The notes below the pieces were generated by a model, which worked only from the letters and a program-made list of their open reading frames with translations, did no database searches and was not told the origin of the DNA. A stretch of DNA of 64,000 nucleotides, taken from assembly GCA_025359445.1 (NCBI GenBank), contig JANYGB010000032.1:49344-113343 (forward strand), in the 5' to 3' direction. A program made the position numbers and the translations under genes. The number at the start of each line of letters is the position of its first letter. The stretch's first letter is position 1. Origin of the DNA: Sphingomonadaceae bacterium (GTDB lineage: Bacteria > Pseudomonadota > Alphaproteobacteria > Sphingomonadales > Sphingomonadaceae). This document shows positions 18,485 to 26,529 of this stretch, in pieces.

Positions 18485-19193
18485 GCGCGAGCGCCGCGGC
18501 GGCTGGCGCGATCGCCGCTGGAGTGCCGACATCATACCACGCGCCCAGATGCTCGGCGCCGTTAAGCCGCCCTTCCGTCATGGCGCGTTCCCACAGTACC
18601 ATGGTTGAAAACGGCCCCGCCGGGGCATCGCGCAGCAGCCGGTGCGAAACGACTTGCGCGCCGATGAAGATGTACGGCGCGCTTCCCTCGTCCGGTCCGC
18701 GCCGCCGCAGCCGTCCATCGGGTTCCAGGTGAAAGTCGCCCTTGCCGCGGTGTTCGAAAGCACGCTCGCGCGGCACCACCAGCAGCAGCGCGTCCATCCG
18801 CGCCGGGTCCCACTCGGCGGACAAATCCAGCAGCGTGTTGCGCGGCCCATCGATCCACACGTTATCGCTGTTCACGCACAAGAACGGATCGGGCAGCTGC
18901 GGCAGCGCGCGCAGCATCCCGCCGCCAGTTTCGAGCAAAAGCGCGCGCTCATCGGAAAAGGTCACGCGCGGCACCGTGCGCCGGGCGAGGTGCGCTTCGA
19001 CCATTTCGGGCAGGTAATGGACGTTGACCACCGCCTTGGTCACCCCGGCATCGGCCAAATGATCCAGCATCAGATCGATCAGCGCGCGCCCGCCAACCTC
19101 GACCAGCGGCTTGGGCCGGTCGGCAGTCAGCGGCAGCATGCGTTTGCCCAAGCCAGCGGCCATGACCATCGCGGTGTCGGAAACCAGCTTCAT
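18477..19193 (-). CDS. murU: Nucleotidyltransferase, probable N-acetylmuramate-1-phosphate uridylyltransferase MurU
   Basis: A 238-residue sugar-phosphate nucleotidyltransferase. The signature AMVMAAGLGKRMLPLTADRPKPLVEV holds the NTP-binding loop and conserved Lys; VNSDNVWIDGP carries the metal-binding Asp. Its neighbour is an AmgK-like kinase. In the known Pseudomonas pathway AmgK makes MurNAc-1-phosphate and MurU makes UDP-MurNAc, bypassing fosfomycin-sensitive de novo synthesis. Function is therefore context plus family; a generic sugar-1-phosphate transferase is the alternative. Confidence 0.85.
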   Translation of the reverse strand: MKLVSDTAMVMAAGLGKRMLPLTADRPKPLVEVGGRALIDLMLDHLADAGVTKAVVNVHYLPEMVEAHLARRTVPRVTFSDERALLLETGGGMLRALPQLPDPFLCVNSDNVWIDGPRNTLLDLSAEWDPARMDALLLVVPRERAFEHRGKGDFHLEPDGRLRRRGPDEGSAPYIFIGAQVVSHRLLRDAPAGPFSTMVLWERAMTEGRLNGAEHLGAWYDVGTPAAIAPAAAALALG

Positions 19194-19212
19194 TGCGGAC
19201 TCAACCCAACAT

Positions 19213-19370
19213 CCGTTCGTATCGGGCCCTTCGGCAGGCTCAGGATGAACTGCCGCCCTTTGGTTGGCAGTCGAGATACCGCGCAAAGTGTCTCGACTTC
19301 GGCCATAGGCCGAAGTTTATCCTGAGCAGCGGCTGCTAAGCCGCAAGCCGAAGGGTTCGACACGAACGGG
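19213..19370. repeat. Long imperfect inverted repeat, family C (amgK-murU spacer)
   Basis: An approximately 158-bp sequence whose ends are inverted copies: CCGTTCGT at 19213 and ACGAACGG at 19370. Inside are GCCCTTCGGC with CAGGATGAAC on the left and GTTTATCCTGAGC with GCCGAAGGG on the right. A second nested pair (GTCGAGA...TCTCGAC) and ACTTCGGCC/GGCCGAAGT lie in the middle. It fills the 190-bp spacer between amgK and murU. It is unrelated to families A and B in this window. Confidence 0.75.
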
Positions 19371-19383
19371 ACTGGGTGAGTAG

Positions 19384-20367
19384 TCACGTCGGCCACGTCC
19401 CGCCCCCGGCCGCGCGAAGCTCTGGCGGAATGTTCGCATCGAACCACCGCGCTACCGGCGCCAGCGCGGGATGAGTCAGATCACGTTCCAGCATCGCCCA
19501 TACCCGGGGGATATAATCGAGGTAGCGCGGTTTGCCGTCGCGCTGCCACAGCCGCACGAAAATGCCGACGATCTTGGCGTTGCGCTGCGCCCCGAGCCGT
19601 GCGTAGTCGCCAAGGAATTGCGCGCCCTCGCCCGTCTTGCGGACGTAATAATCAAACATTACGGCTTCGAGCTGGACCGGCACATCGCGCCGCGCGTCTT
19701 GCAGCAACGAAACCAGATCGTAGGCCTTGTGCCCCGCGAGCGCGTCCTGAAAATCGAGCAGACCTTGTCTCTCAAGACTGCCCAGTAACATGATGTTTTC
19801 GGCGTGATAATCGCGCAGTACGCAGACCCCGGTGCGTTGCCGGGCAAGCAGTTCACCGAGCGTCTGCTCCCACGCCCGTACATAGGCTTCGCCATCGACT
19901 TTGAGGCCTCGTGCAGGGCAGTACCATTCGGTGAACAGGTTGGCTTCGCGCTTATACTCGCTCATCGAGTAATCGAGGAACGGACCCGACGGCAGCCGGT
20001 GCAATTCGATCAGCGTATCAACCGCGACAGTATAGATCGCGCGCTCGTCACCCGGCCATTGATCGAGGTATTCGCGCATCCGCACTTCGCCGAAGTCCTC
20101 GATCAGGACCAGCCCGCGCTGCGCATCCTCGGCATAGATATGCGGCGCGCGCAGGCCGTTGGCATCGAGCCATTTTGCCGCGCGCAGGTATGGCTCGGGG
20201 TCTTCGTTAGGCGGCGGTGCGTCCATCAGCATCGCGCTTTTTCCCGCCTTGTGAACCCGGAAATAGCGCCGAAACGAGGCATCGCCGGGCAACGCCGCAA
20301 TCTCGGCCCCGCCCCATCCGGCTTTGCTCAGGAAGGACTCAACGCCGGCGGGCAAATCTGCACTCAT
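19384..20367 (-). CDS. amgK: Aminoglycoside-phosphotransferase-fold kinase, probable anomeric MurNAc/GlcNAc kinase AmgK
   Basis: A 327-residue kinase of the APH/choline kinase fold. The catalytic loop is CVLRDYHAENIML (Asp and Asn visible), followed by the Mg-binding LLDFQDALAGHKAYDLVSLL. The N-terminal LPGDASFRRYFRV and SAMLMDAPPP are typical of AmgK-like proteins that phosphorylate MurNAc at C1. It overlaps tsaE by 4 bp and precedes murU, which supports a cell-wall recycling role. The old label 'aminoglycoside phosphotransferase' would mislead: nothing here suggests drug resistance. Confidence 0.87.
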   Translation of the reverse strand: MSADLPAGVESFLSKAGWGGAEIAALPGDASFRRYFRVHKAGKSAMLMDAPPPNEDPEPYLRAAKWLDANGLRAPHIYAEDAQRGLVLIEDFGEVRMREYLDQWPGDERAIYTVAVDTLIELHRLPSGPFLDYSMSEYKREANLFTEWYCPARGLKVDGEAYVRAWEQTLGELLARQRTGVCVLRDYHAENIMLLGSLERQGLLDFQDALAGHKAYDLVSLLQDARRDVPVQLEAVMFDYYVRKTGEGAQFLGDYARLGAQRNAKIVGIFVRLWQRDGKPRYLDYIPRVWAMLERDLTHPALAPVARWFDANIPPELRAAGGGTWPT

Positions 20368-20819
20368 GGCAGCCGCCCTAGCCAATCTTGCCCCGGCTCG
20401 ACAATGGCAATCCGCCCGGTGTCCGCAGCTTCGAGCCGGATCGACAGGCACGCCGGTTCATGCGCGAAGCCGCCCGCATGTTCGGGCCATTCAGCGAGCA
20501 GCGCGGCGCCCTGACGGTAATAATCGAGCCCGAGTTCTTCGAGCTCGGCCGGGTCGTCGACGCGGTAGAAATCCGCATGAACTAGCGGCAGCCGAAGCGC
20601 CGGTGGATCGTAAGTTTCGATGATCGCGAAGCTGGGCGACGGAACCTCACCTTGGTGTCCCAGCGCGGCAATGATCGCGCGGGCCAGCGTGGTCTTGCCC
20701 GCGCCCAGCCCGCCTGACAGCGCCACGACATCGCCCGCGCGCAAGGTCGCCGCAATCCGCGCTCCGAACGCTGCCGTGGCATCAAGATCGGCGAGCAGGA
20801 TGGTGAAACTCTTCGTCAT
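20364..20819 (-). CDS. tsaE: tRNA threonylcarbamoyladenosine biosynthesis protein TsaE
   Basis: The ATPase partner of TsaB-TsaD in making t6A37 of ANN-decoding tRNAs. Walker A is GGLGAGKTTLARAI; VPSPSFAIIETY and HADFYRVDDPAELEELGLDYY are the typical following motifs. 151 residues from ATG 20819. That ATG is the edge of an inverted repeat (family B) that fills the gap to divL; the frame runs open further into the repeat, but those residues resemble translated repeat, not TsaE. Confidence 0.95.
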   Translation of the reverse strand: MTKSFTILLADLDATAAFGARIAATLRAGDVVALSGGLGAGKTTLARAIIAALGHQGEVPSPSFAIIETYDPPALRLPLVHADFYRVDDPAELEELGLDYYRQGAALLAEWPEHAGGFAHEPACLSIRLEAADTGRIAIVEPGQDWLGRLP

Positions 20820-20887
20820 TGCGAGCCCAGCGAAGCAATCCAGAGTCCCGCACGCAACCCTGGATTGCTTCGCTGCGCTCGCAATGA
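20815..20887. repeat. Inverted repeat, family B (divL-tsaE spacer)
   Basis: A 73-bp element with perfect inverted ends GTCATTGCGAG / CTCGCAATGAC and inner arms AGCGAAGCAATCCAG / CTGGATTGCTTCGCT, giving a long hairpin with a short loop. It has no relation to family A apart from style. On the minus strand its right-hand boundary ATGAC provides the tsaE start codon and second codon. Confidence 0.85.
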
Positions 20888-20904
20888 CGAGTGAAGCTGT
20901 GTGT

Positions 20905-23262
20905 TCACGGCAATTCGACAATCGCCGCAGTGCCCTGCCCCGGCTCGGACAGCAGTTCGAGCGTACCGCTGTGCGCTTCGATCAGCCGCCGCGCGAGTTG
21001 CAGGCCCAGACCCTGGCGGCGCTCGACCGTTTTGCCGTCCGCACTGACCTTGATCCCTTCCAGCGCGCGGGCGAGCGTGGCCGCATCCATGCCTGCGCCG
21101 TTATCTGATATGACCACGCGGGCCTTGCCTTTGTGACCACCCAATTCGAGCAGCACCCGACCGCCGCGCGGGGTTGCGGCGATGGCATTGTCGATCAGGT
21201 GGCCGATTGCCCGCCCGAGCCGGCGGCGGTCACCCGTCATCCGCCCGGCGCTTTTGTCTGCCCGCAAATCAAGGGTCAGTCCGGCCGCGTTGATTTTGCT
21301 GGAGCGGTCTTCGGCCAGGCTTTGCACGAACGGCAGCAGCTCGAACTCCTCGTGCGCCAGCGGCAGCATTCCGGCTTCGCTTTGTGACAGGTCGAGCACC
21401 GATTCAATCTGCTCGCCGAGCCGATCGACCGACTGGCGGATCGCACTGACATAGTCCTTGCCGTCGCTCGACAAGTCGCCGCCCAAGCCGATTTCCAGCA
21501 GTTCGGCAAAGCCGCCGATCGAGGTGAGCGGCGTGCGGAATTCGTAGCTCATGTTGGCGAGGAAGCGCGTCTTCATCGCGTCGGCTTCTGCCAGTGCGGC
21601 GGCTCGCTGCTTGAGCGCTTCAGCGGCTTTCTGCGAATCGGTGATGTCGAGCACGGTCAGCAGTCCGTTGCCGTCGGGCAGCGGCACCCCGGCAAATTCA
21701 AGCGTGCGACCATCGGCAAGAACGGCGCGGCCGCCGGTCTGCTTGCGGTCAAGCGTGGCGGCGCGGACCACATCGCCGACTTGCTTGGCCTTGATCGGTT
21801 TCGCCAGCCGCCGCGCGATCTTCTCGAGCAGCGATTCGATCCGCGGGTGCTGGTCGAGGAAGTTGTCCTCAAGGCCCCAATCGGCAGCGAACCGCCGGTT
21901 CCACAGCTGCAGATGTCCGTCGGGGGCAAACACCGCGACCGATTCGAACAGGCTGTCGAACGTCGCGGTGCGGGTGCGCAACAGCGTATCGCGCACGGCC
22001 GACAGGCGCAGCTGCTCGGTGCGGTCTTCGGCGATCAGGATCAGGCCGCCATCGGGCAGCGGTTGGGCAACCACGCGCAAATGCGTGCCATCGGCGAGCA
22101 CCCAGGCTTCTTCCTGCACCGCCCCCGCAGTGAACCAGCCCGCGCGCTCACGCCGCCAGGCGGGGAAATCGCGTGCTTCGGGAACGCGCCCGGCATCGCG
22201 CGCCATGTCGAGCCAGCGCTCGAACGGCGGCTGGTCGAGCAGCACCTTGGGGGTCAGCGCGAAAATGCGCTGGAACGGCGGGTTGGCGAAAGTCAGTTGG
22301 CGCTTGGCATCGAACTGCGCGACCCCTGCGGCGAGCTGGTCGAGCATCGCCCGCTGCGCATCGCGGAACGCGCGGAGCGAGCGGCCGAGCTCCTCCATCT
22401 CCTCGACATCGACCGCATAACCCGCGATCCCTTCCTTGCCGAGCGGCAAGTCGGACACCCTCAGGGCGCGGCGTTGGCCGTCGATTGTGGCGGAAACCAT
22501 GCGCTCGATCGGGAGCTGCTTGCCCGCTGCCTGCAACGCAACTTGTTGCGCGGTCAGGCCATCGACGCTCTCGATCAGTTCGGTCCCGTCGGCCACGACT
22601 TGCCGCGCATCCTGCCCGCCCACCGCGCGGACATAGGCGTGGTTGACCAGCCGCAGCTCGCCCGCAGGCCCGCGGAACCACATCGGCATCGGCGCGGCTT
22701 CGATCAGGCCCACAAGGGCATGAAAATCGCCTTGCGCGCGCGCGGCATCATCGCGCAGCTGGACCAGCTCGCTCTCGCTGTCGGAAAAATCGAACAACCA
22801 GACCAGCGCTGCACCGCCCGGCGAAACCTGCGGATCGGCAAGATGCCCGCGCAGCGCGAGACTGCGCTTCGAGCCGCGCGGAGTGACGACCATGCGAAAC
22901 GGCGTGGCGGTGCGCTGAGTCACCCGCACCGCTTCGGTCAGTTCGTCCAATTGTTCCTTGGTCAGCCCGCCCCCGCCGCCGTCAATCCGCCCGCCGTCGA
23001 GCTCGGTCAGGAATTGCGGCACGGCATCGAGCCCGAGCCAGTTAGCCAGCCGCTGCGGTGCTTCGATCTTGCCATCGACCCTGACCAGCAATGGCAATGC
23101 GGGACTTTCATCGACCATCCGCGCCAGCCGCCGCGCGTGGCGCTGCCCGGCCTCAGCCTTGCGCACGCGGTTGCGCGCGCCAAGCAAAGCCCACAGCGCC
23201 GCCACGGTCCAGGCCGCGAGCAGCAAGCCCAGCAAGACCAGCGCATTAGGAGTAAGCGTCAT
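20905..23262 (-). CDS. divL: DivL-like PAS-domain pseudo-histidine kinase
   Basis: A 785-residue sensor-kinase-like protein. There is one N-terminal membrane segment (about 7-28), then three PAS-like regions (roughly 165-280, 300-400 and 425-535), an H-box and a HATPase domain with N-box HLIDNAIAAT and G-boxes DNGAGM and GLGLQLA. The H-box reads FLANMSYEFRTPL, so the phospho-accepting His is replaced by Tyr573. That is the hallmark of Caulobacter DivL, which steers CckA/CtrA signalling and asymmetric division. A repeat separates it from tsaE, which is 86 bp away. Confidence 0.87.
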   Translation of the reverse strand: MTLTPNALVLLGLLLAAWTVAALWALLGARNRVRKAEAGQRHARRLARMVDESPALPLLVRVDGKIEAPQRLANWLGLDAVPQFLTELDGGRIDGGGGGLTKEQLDELTEAVRVTQRTATPFRMVVTPRGSKRSLALRGHLADPQVSPGGAALVWLFDFSDSESELVQLRDDAARAQGDFHALVGLIEAAPMPMWFRGPAGELRLVNHAYVRAVGGQDARQVVADGTELIESVDGLTAQQVALQAAGKQLPIERMVSATIDGQRRALRVSDLPLGKEGIAGYAVDVEEMEELGRSLRAFRDAQRAMLDQLAAGVAQFDAKRQLTFANPPFQRIFALTPKVLLDQPPFERWLDMARDAGRVPEARDFPAWRRERAGWFTAGAVQEEAWVLADGTHLRVVAQPLPDGGLILIAEDRTEQLRLSAVRDTLLRTRTATFDSLFESVAVFAPDGHLQLWNRRFAADWGLEDNFLDQHPRIESLLEKIARRLAKPIKAKQVGDVVRAATLDRKQTGGRAVLADGRTLEFAGVPLPDGNGLLTVLDITDSQKAAEALKQRAAALAEADAMKTRFLANMSYEFRTPLTSIGGFAELLEIGLGGDLSSDGKDYVSAIRQSVDRLGEQIESVLDLSQSEAGMLPLAHEEFELLPFVQSLAEDRSSKINAAGLTLDLRADKSAGRMTGDRRRLGRAIGHLIDNAIAATPRGGRVLLELGGHKGKARVVISDNGAGMDAATLARALEGIKVSADGKTVERRQGLGLQLARRLIEAHSGTLELLSEPGQGTAAIVELP

Positions 23263-23309
23263 GGCATTATCGCTATGCGGGGGGAGCGCTTAAGGCAAGT
23301 CGGTACATC

Positions 23310-23399
23310 ATCATCCCGGGCGTGACCCGGGATCGCTGGCAGAATCGCCACAACCTTGCGTTGATGAGGCCAGCGGTCCCGGGTCAAGCCCGGGACGAC
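23310..23399. repeat. REPIN-like palindromic repeat, family A copy 3
   Basis: A 90-bp element with ends ATCATCCCGGG and CCCGGGACGAC. Inner arms GGGATCGCTGGC and GGCCAGCGGTCCC pair. The central loop is like that of copy 5 (TTGCGTTGATGAGGCCAGC here) in the same orientation. It fills the spacer between divL and ahcY and ends 6 bp from the ahcY stop codon. Confidence 0.83.
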
Positions 23400-23405
23400 G
23401 CTTTA

Positions 23406-24824
23406 TCAATATCGGTAATGGTCCGGCTTGAACGGGCCTGCGGTCGGCACGCCGATATAATCGGCCTGCTGCTTGGTCAGCTTGCTGAGCTTCACGCCCA
23501 GCTTCTCAAGATGCAGCGCGGCGACCTTTTCGTCGAGGTGCTTGGGCAGGACATAAACCTCGTTCTTGTATTCCGCAGCCTTGGTCCACAGCTCGATCTG
23601 CGCGAGCGTCTGGTTGGTAAAGCTGGCCGACATAACAAAGCTGGGATGCCCGGTGCCGCAGCCCAGATTGACCAACCGGCCCTTGGCCAGCACGATGATC
23701 TGCTTGCCATCAGGAAATTCGACTAGATCGGTGCCCGGCTTGACCTCAGTCCACTTGTAGTTGTCGAGTGCGGCGATCTGGATCTCGCTGTCAAAGTGGC
23801 CAATGTTGCTGACGATCGCCATCGGCTTCATCGCCTTCATGTGCTCGGCGGTGATCACATCGGCGTTGCCCGTGGCGGTGACGAAGATATCGCAGCGGGT
23901 CACGGCTTCTTCCATTGTGACGACTTCATAGCCTTCCATTGCCGCCTGCAGCGCGCAAATAGGATCGACTTCGGTGACCATCACCCGCGCGCCGCCCTGG
24001 CGCAGCGAAGCGGCCGAGCCCTTGCCGACATCGCCGAACCCGGCAACGCAGGCAACCTTGCCCGCCAGCATAACGTCGGTCGCGCGGCGGATTGCGTCGA
24101 CCAGCGATTCCTTGCAGCCATAAAGGTTGTCAAACTTCGACTTGGTGACGCTGTCATTCACGTTGATCGCAGGGAACGGCAGCTTCCCTTCCTTGGCAAT
24201 CTGGTAAAGCCGGTGAACTCCGGTGGTGGTTTCTTCCGAAACGCCCTTGATCGCCTTGACGCTGGCGGTGAGGTAGCCCGGCTTGGCCTTCAGGAAGGCG
24301 TTCAGAGCGCGGACGAATTCGATTTCTTCGGCGTTGGTGGCTTCGAACAGCGTTTCGCCCGCTTCGACCCGTGCGCCCCACAGCGCGAACATCGTCGCAT
24401 CGCCGCCATCGTCGAGGATCAGGTTGGCGGTCTGGCCGTTGCCGTCCACCTCCCAATCGAAAATCTGGCCAACATAGTCCCAGTAATCCGCCAGGCTTTC
24501 GCCCTTGATCGCGAACACCGGAACGCCGGTTGCAGCGATTGCCGCCGCTGCATGGTCCTGAGTGGAAAAGATATTGCAAGTCGCCCAGCGCACGTCGGCA
24601 CCCAGCGCGGTCAGCGTTTCGATCAACACTGCCGTCTGGATTGTCATGTGAAGCGAGCCGGTGATCCGGGCGCCCTTTAAAGGTTGCGCTGCGCCGAATT
24701 CCTCGCGCAGCGCCATCAGGCCGGGCATTTCGGTTTCGGCAATGCGGATTTCGGCGCGACCGAATTCAGCCAGGCCAAGATCGGCGACAACGTAATCGGG
24801 GGCGCGGGTTGCAAGGGTAGCCAC
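23406..24824 (-). CDS. ahcY: S-adenosyl-L-homocysteine hydrolase
   Basis: Splits S-adenosylhomocysteine into adenosine and homocysteine, keeping methyltransferases running. The NAD-binding loop [16 protein letters not shown] and [17 protein letters not shown] are clear, as are [20 protein letters not shown], the catalytic-lid Lys/Asp region and the C-terminal KPDHYRY. 472 residues, normal for the bacterial long form. The start is GTG at 24824 with TATAGGAGCATTACCC before it (AGGAG 8-9 nt upstream). The leader carries a palindrome and a terminator-like hairpin, listed separately. Confidence 0.97.
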   Translation of the reverse strand: MATLATRAPDYVVADLGLAEFGRAEIRIAETEMPGLMALREEFGAAQPLKGARITGSLHMTIQTAVLIETLTALGADVRWATCNIFSTQDHAAAAIAATGVPVFAIKGESLADYWDYVGQIFDWEVDGNGQTANLILDDGGDATMFALWGARVEAGETLFEATNAEEIEFVRALNAFLKAKPGYLTASVKAIKGVSEETTTGVHRLYQIAKEGKLPFPAINVNDSVTKSKFDNLYGCKESLVDAIRRATDVMLAGKVACVAGFGDVGKGSAASLRQGGARVMVTEVDPICALQAAMEGYEVVTMEEAVTRCDIFVTATGNADVITAEHMKAMKPMAIVSNIGHFDSEIQIAALDNYKWTEVKPGTDLVEFPDGKQIIVLAKGRLVNLGCGTGHPSFVMSASFTNQTLAQIELWTKAAEYKNEVYVLPKHLDEKVAALHLEKLGVKLSKLTKQQADYIGVPTAGPFKPDHYRY

Positions 24825-24871
24825 GGGTAATGCTCCTATATTGAACCGGGGGCCCGCCTCGCACGAATAAA

Positions 24872-24895
24872 GACGGCGCCACTAATGACGCCGCC
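24872..24895 (-). terminator. Terminator-like hairpin upstream of ahcY
   Basis: On the minus strand, a 9-bp stem (GGCGGCGTC paired with GGCGCCGTC, two wobbles) with a six-base loop ATTAGT is followed directly by TTTATT. It may end transcription of the secreted-protein gene upstream (stop at 24994). Because only 47 bp then remain for the ahcY promoter and ribosome binding site, it may instead sit in the ahcY leader as an attenuator. Confidence 0.5.
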
Positions 24896-24922
24896 CTTAG
24901 CCTCGCACACCGCGAGAGGCAA

Positions 24923-24942
24923 ATATAAAGATTTCTTTATAT
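24923..24942. promoter_or_regulatory. AT-rich palindrome upstream of ahcY, candidate SahR-type operator
   Basis: A perfect 8-bp inverted repeat, ATATAAAG-N4-CTTTATAT, in an otherwise GC-rich spacer, 99 bp upstream of the ahcY start. Its size and symmetry fit an ArsR-family dimer. SahR-type ArsR regulators are known to control ahcY and methionine-cycle genes in Proteobacteria by sensing S-adenosylhomocysteine, and I recall AT-rich palindromes of this kind as their sites; the match is inferred, and no regulator gene is in this window. Confidence 0.55.
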
Positions 24943-24993
24943 GTTTTTGCGAACACCCAGAACCTGCGCCGCCGAGTGAATTTATTGTTCAGC

Positions 24994-25446
24994 TCAACGC
25001 AGCCAGGCCATCTGGTGCGCGCCATCATCGAGCAGATCGTTGGCCGCTTCGACCAACGGCTGCAACCCGCGCATGTCGGCCAGCGTGCTGGCGACCTGTT
25101 TGAGCTGGCCGCAGTTAAGCCAGGGATGCCCCTGTCCGTACTGGTTGGCCATCTGCACACTCAGCTTGTCGAGCGCGCGTTCGGCCTTGGCCGGACCCAG
25201 TTTGGCGGCGTAGTCCGCTTTCAGCTCACGCGCGGCGGCATTGAGTTCGTCAATGTGATTGGTGGTAAACCGGCCATACTCATGCTGGAAGTTGTCCCGC
25301 GTAGTCCGGCAGCGCAGCCCAGTGACCATCAGCATGATGTCCAGCCGGCGAATTTTCTCAGCCTGACTCGATCCGCCCGCCGCTGCTGGAAAAGACAAAA
25401 CCATACCCGCTGCGGCAACGCAGGCCGCAAACCCCTTGATCGTCAT
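24994..25446 (-). CDS. Small secreted protein of unknown function
   Basis: A 150-residue protein with a Sec signal peptide: KGFAACVAAAGMVLSFPAAAGG, probable cleavage after an AxA near residue 23. The mature part is mostly helical and charged (EKIRRLDIMLMVTGLRCRTTRDNF and ELNAAARELKADYAAKLG) and holds two cysteines that could form a disulfide (one in GLRCR, one in WLNCGQL). No family recognised. It sits upstream of ahcY on the same strand but is probably a separate unit. Confidence 0.72.
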   Translation of the reverse strand: MTIKGFAACVAAAGMVLSFPAAAGGSSQAEKIRRLDIMLMVTGLRCRTTRDNFQHEYGRFTTNHIDELNAAARELKADYAAKLGPAKAERALDKLSVQMANQYGQGHPWLNCGQLKQVASTLADMRGLQPLVEAANDLLDDGAHQMAWLR

Positions 25447-25619
25447 GTGTAGTCTCCCGGCGGGCCCGTCCCCGCAGTCATGACAATCGCTGAACTCGTT
25501 TACTCAATCTTAAACCGGGGCAGTAAAGCGAAATTAACCGTCCGCGCTGCCGTTGCAGGCTGGCGCGCAAAGCCTATATCCCGGGTAAGCCCCACCCCGA
25601 TGCATACGGAGAAACGAAC

Positions 25620-26099
25620 ATGACGATCGCAGTTGGCGACAAGATACCCGACGTTAAGCTGGTCAAGGCGACCGCTGAAGGCCCCGATGCGGTGCAAAGC
25701 GCGGACTATTTCGCCGGCAAGCGCGTTGCCCTGTTCTCTGTCCCTGGAGCCTTCACCCCGACCTGCTCGGCCAAGCACCTGCCCGGCTTCGTTGACAAGG
25801 CCGGCGAGCTTAAAGCCAAAGGGATCGACGAAATTGCCTGCACCGCAGTCAACGATCCATTCGTGCTTGGTGCGTGGAACAAGAGCGGCGGATCCGACGA
25901 TGTCACGATGCTGGCTGACGGCAACGGCGATTTCGCCGAAGCGCTGGGCCTGACCATGGACGGCAGCGCCTTTGGTCTGGGCAAGCGCGGCCAGCGTTTT
26001 TCGATGGTAGTCAACGACGGGACGGTCGAGCAGCTGTTCGTCGAAGGCCCGGGCGAATTCAAGGTGAGCTCGGCCGAGCACATGCTAGAAAACCTTTGA
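25620..26099 (+). CDS. Peroxiredoxin (Prx5/hybrid family)
   Basis: A 159-residue thiol peroxidase that reduces peroxides with thioredoxin, glutaredoxin or glutathione. The peroxidatic Cys49 is in VPGAFTPTCS, the PxxxTxxC motif of Prx5. No second conserved Cys at the usual resolving positions is obvious (one more in DEIACTAVNDPFVLGAW). ATG at 25620 follows CGGAGAAACGAAC, a good binding site. The stop overlaps the TTG start of the next gene by 3 bp. Confidence 0.93.
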   Translation: MTIAVGDKIPDVKLVKATAEGPDAVQSADYFAGKRVALFSVPGAFTPTCSAKHLPGFVDKAGELKAKGIDEIACTAVNDPFVLGAWNKSGGSDDVTMLADGNGDFAEALGLTMDGSAFGLGKRGQRFSMVVNDGTVEQLFVEGPGEFKVSSAEHMLENL

Positions 26100-26452
26100 A
26101 CATCTGGGGACAGCTGGCCATCAAGGCACTCGTTTCGGGCGTCCTGATTGCCGCTGCCTCCGAACTGGCGCGGCGGAGCCCCGGCTGGGGCGGATTGGTG
26201 GCGAGCCTGCCGCTGGTTTCGTTCCTGACGATGCTGTGGCTGTGGCACGACGGCGCTGGTGACCGGATCGCCGATCTGGCGCTGTCATCCACCGCCTACG
26301 TCATTGCGTCACTGCCGGCGTTCATTCTGTCGGCACTGGTCCTGCGCCGGGGCGTCACGCTCCCGGCGGCAATGGCGTTGTTCGTGCTCTGCGGGTTCGC
26401 CGGTTACCTCGCGATGACAGCGCTCGGCAAAAAGCTCGGTCTGCCCGTTTAA
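26096..26452 (+). CDS. GlpM-like inner-membrane protein (DUF3147 type)
   Basis: A 118-residue protein with four hydrophobic segments (KALVSGVLIAAASELA, GLVASLPLVSFLTMLWLW, AYVIASLPAFILSALVL, LPAAMALFVLCGFAGYLAM). The layout and the RRSPGWGGLVASLPL loop are like the DUF3147/GlpM family, of poorly known function. The start is TTG at 26096, overlapping the peroxiredoxin stop (TTTGA), so translation is likely coupled. No other start codon would fit. Confidence 0.75.
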   Translation: MNIWGQLAIKALVSGVLIAAASELARRSPGWGGLVASLPLVSFLTMLWLWHDGAGDRIADLALSSTAYVIASLPAFILSALVLRRGVTLPAAMALFVLCGFAGYLAMTALGKKLGLPV

Positions 26453-26529
26453 AACCAGACCGAGGACGTACTTCCTCGCCACTGCGCGCATCGGCCAGGA
26501 AGAGGCTAAGCATATAGGCTCGAACACCG

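Noticed and set aside
19384..20367. Aminoglycoside resistance kinase
   Set aside because: The fold is shared, but location next to murU and the AmgK-like N-terminus point to cell-wall sugar phosphorylation.
21781..23325. A 514-codon plus-strand frame opposite divL
   Set aside because: It is antisense to a clear multi-domain protein and has no motif.
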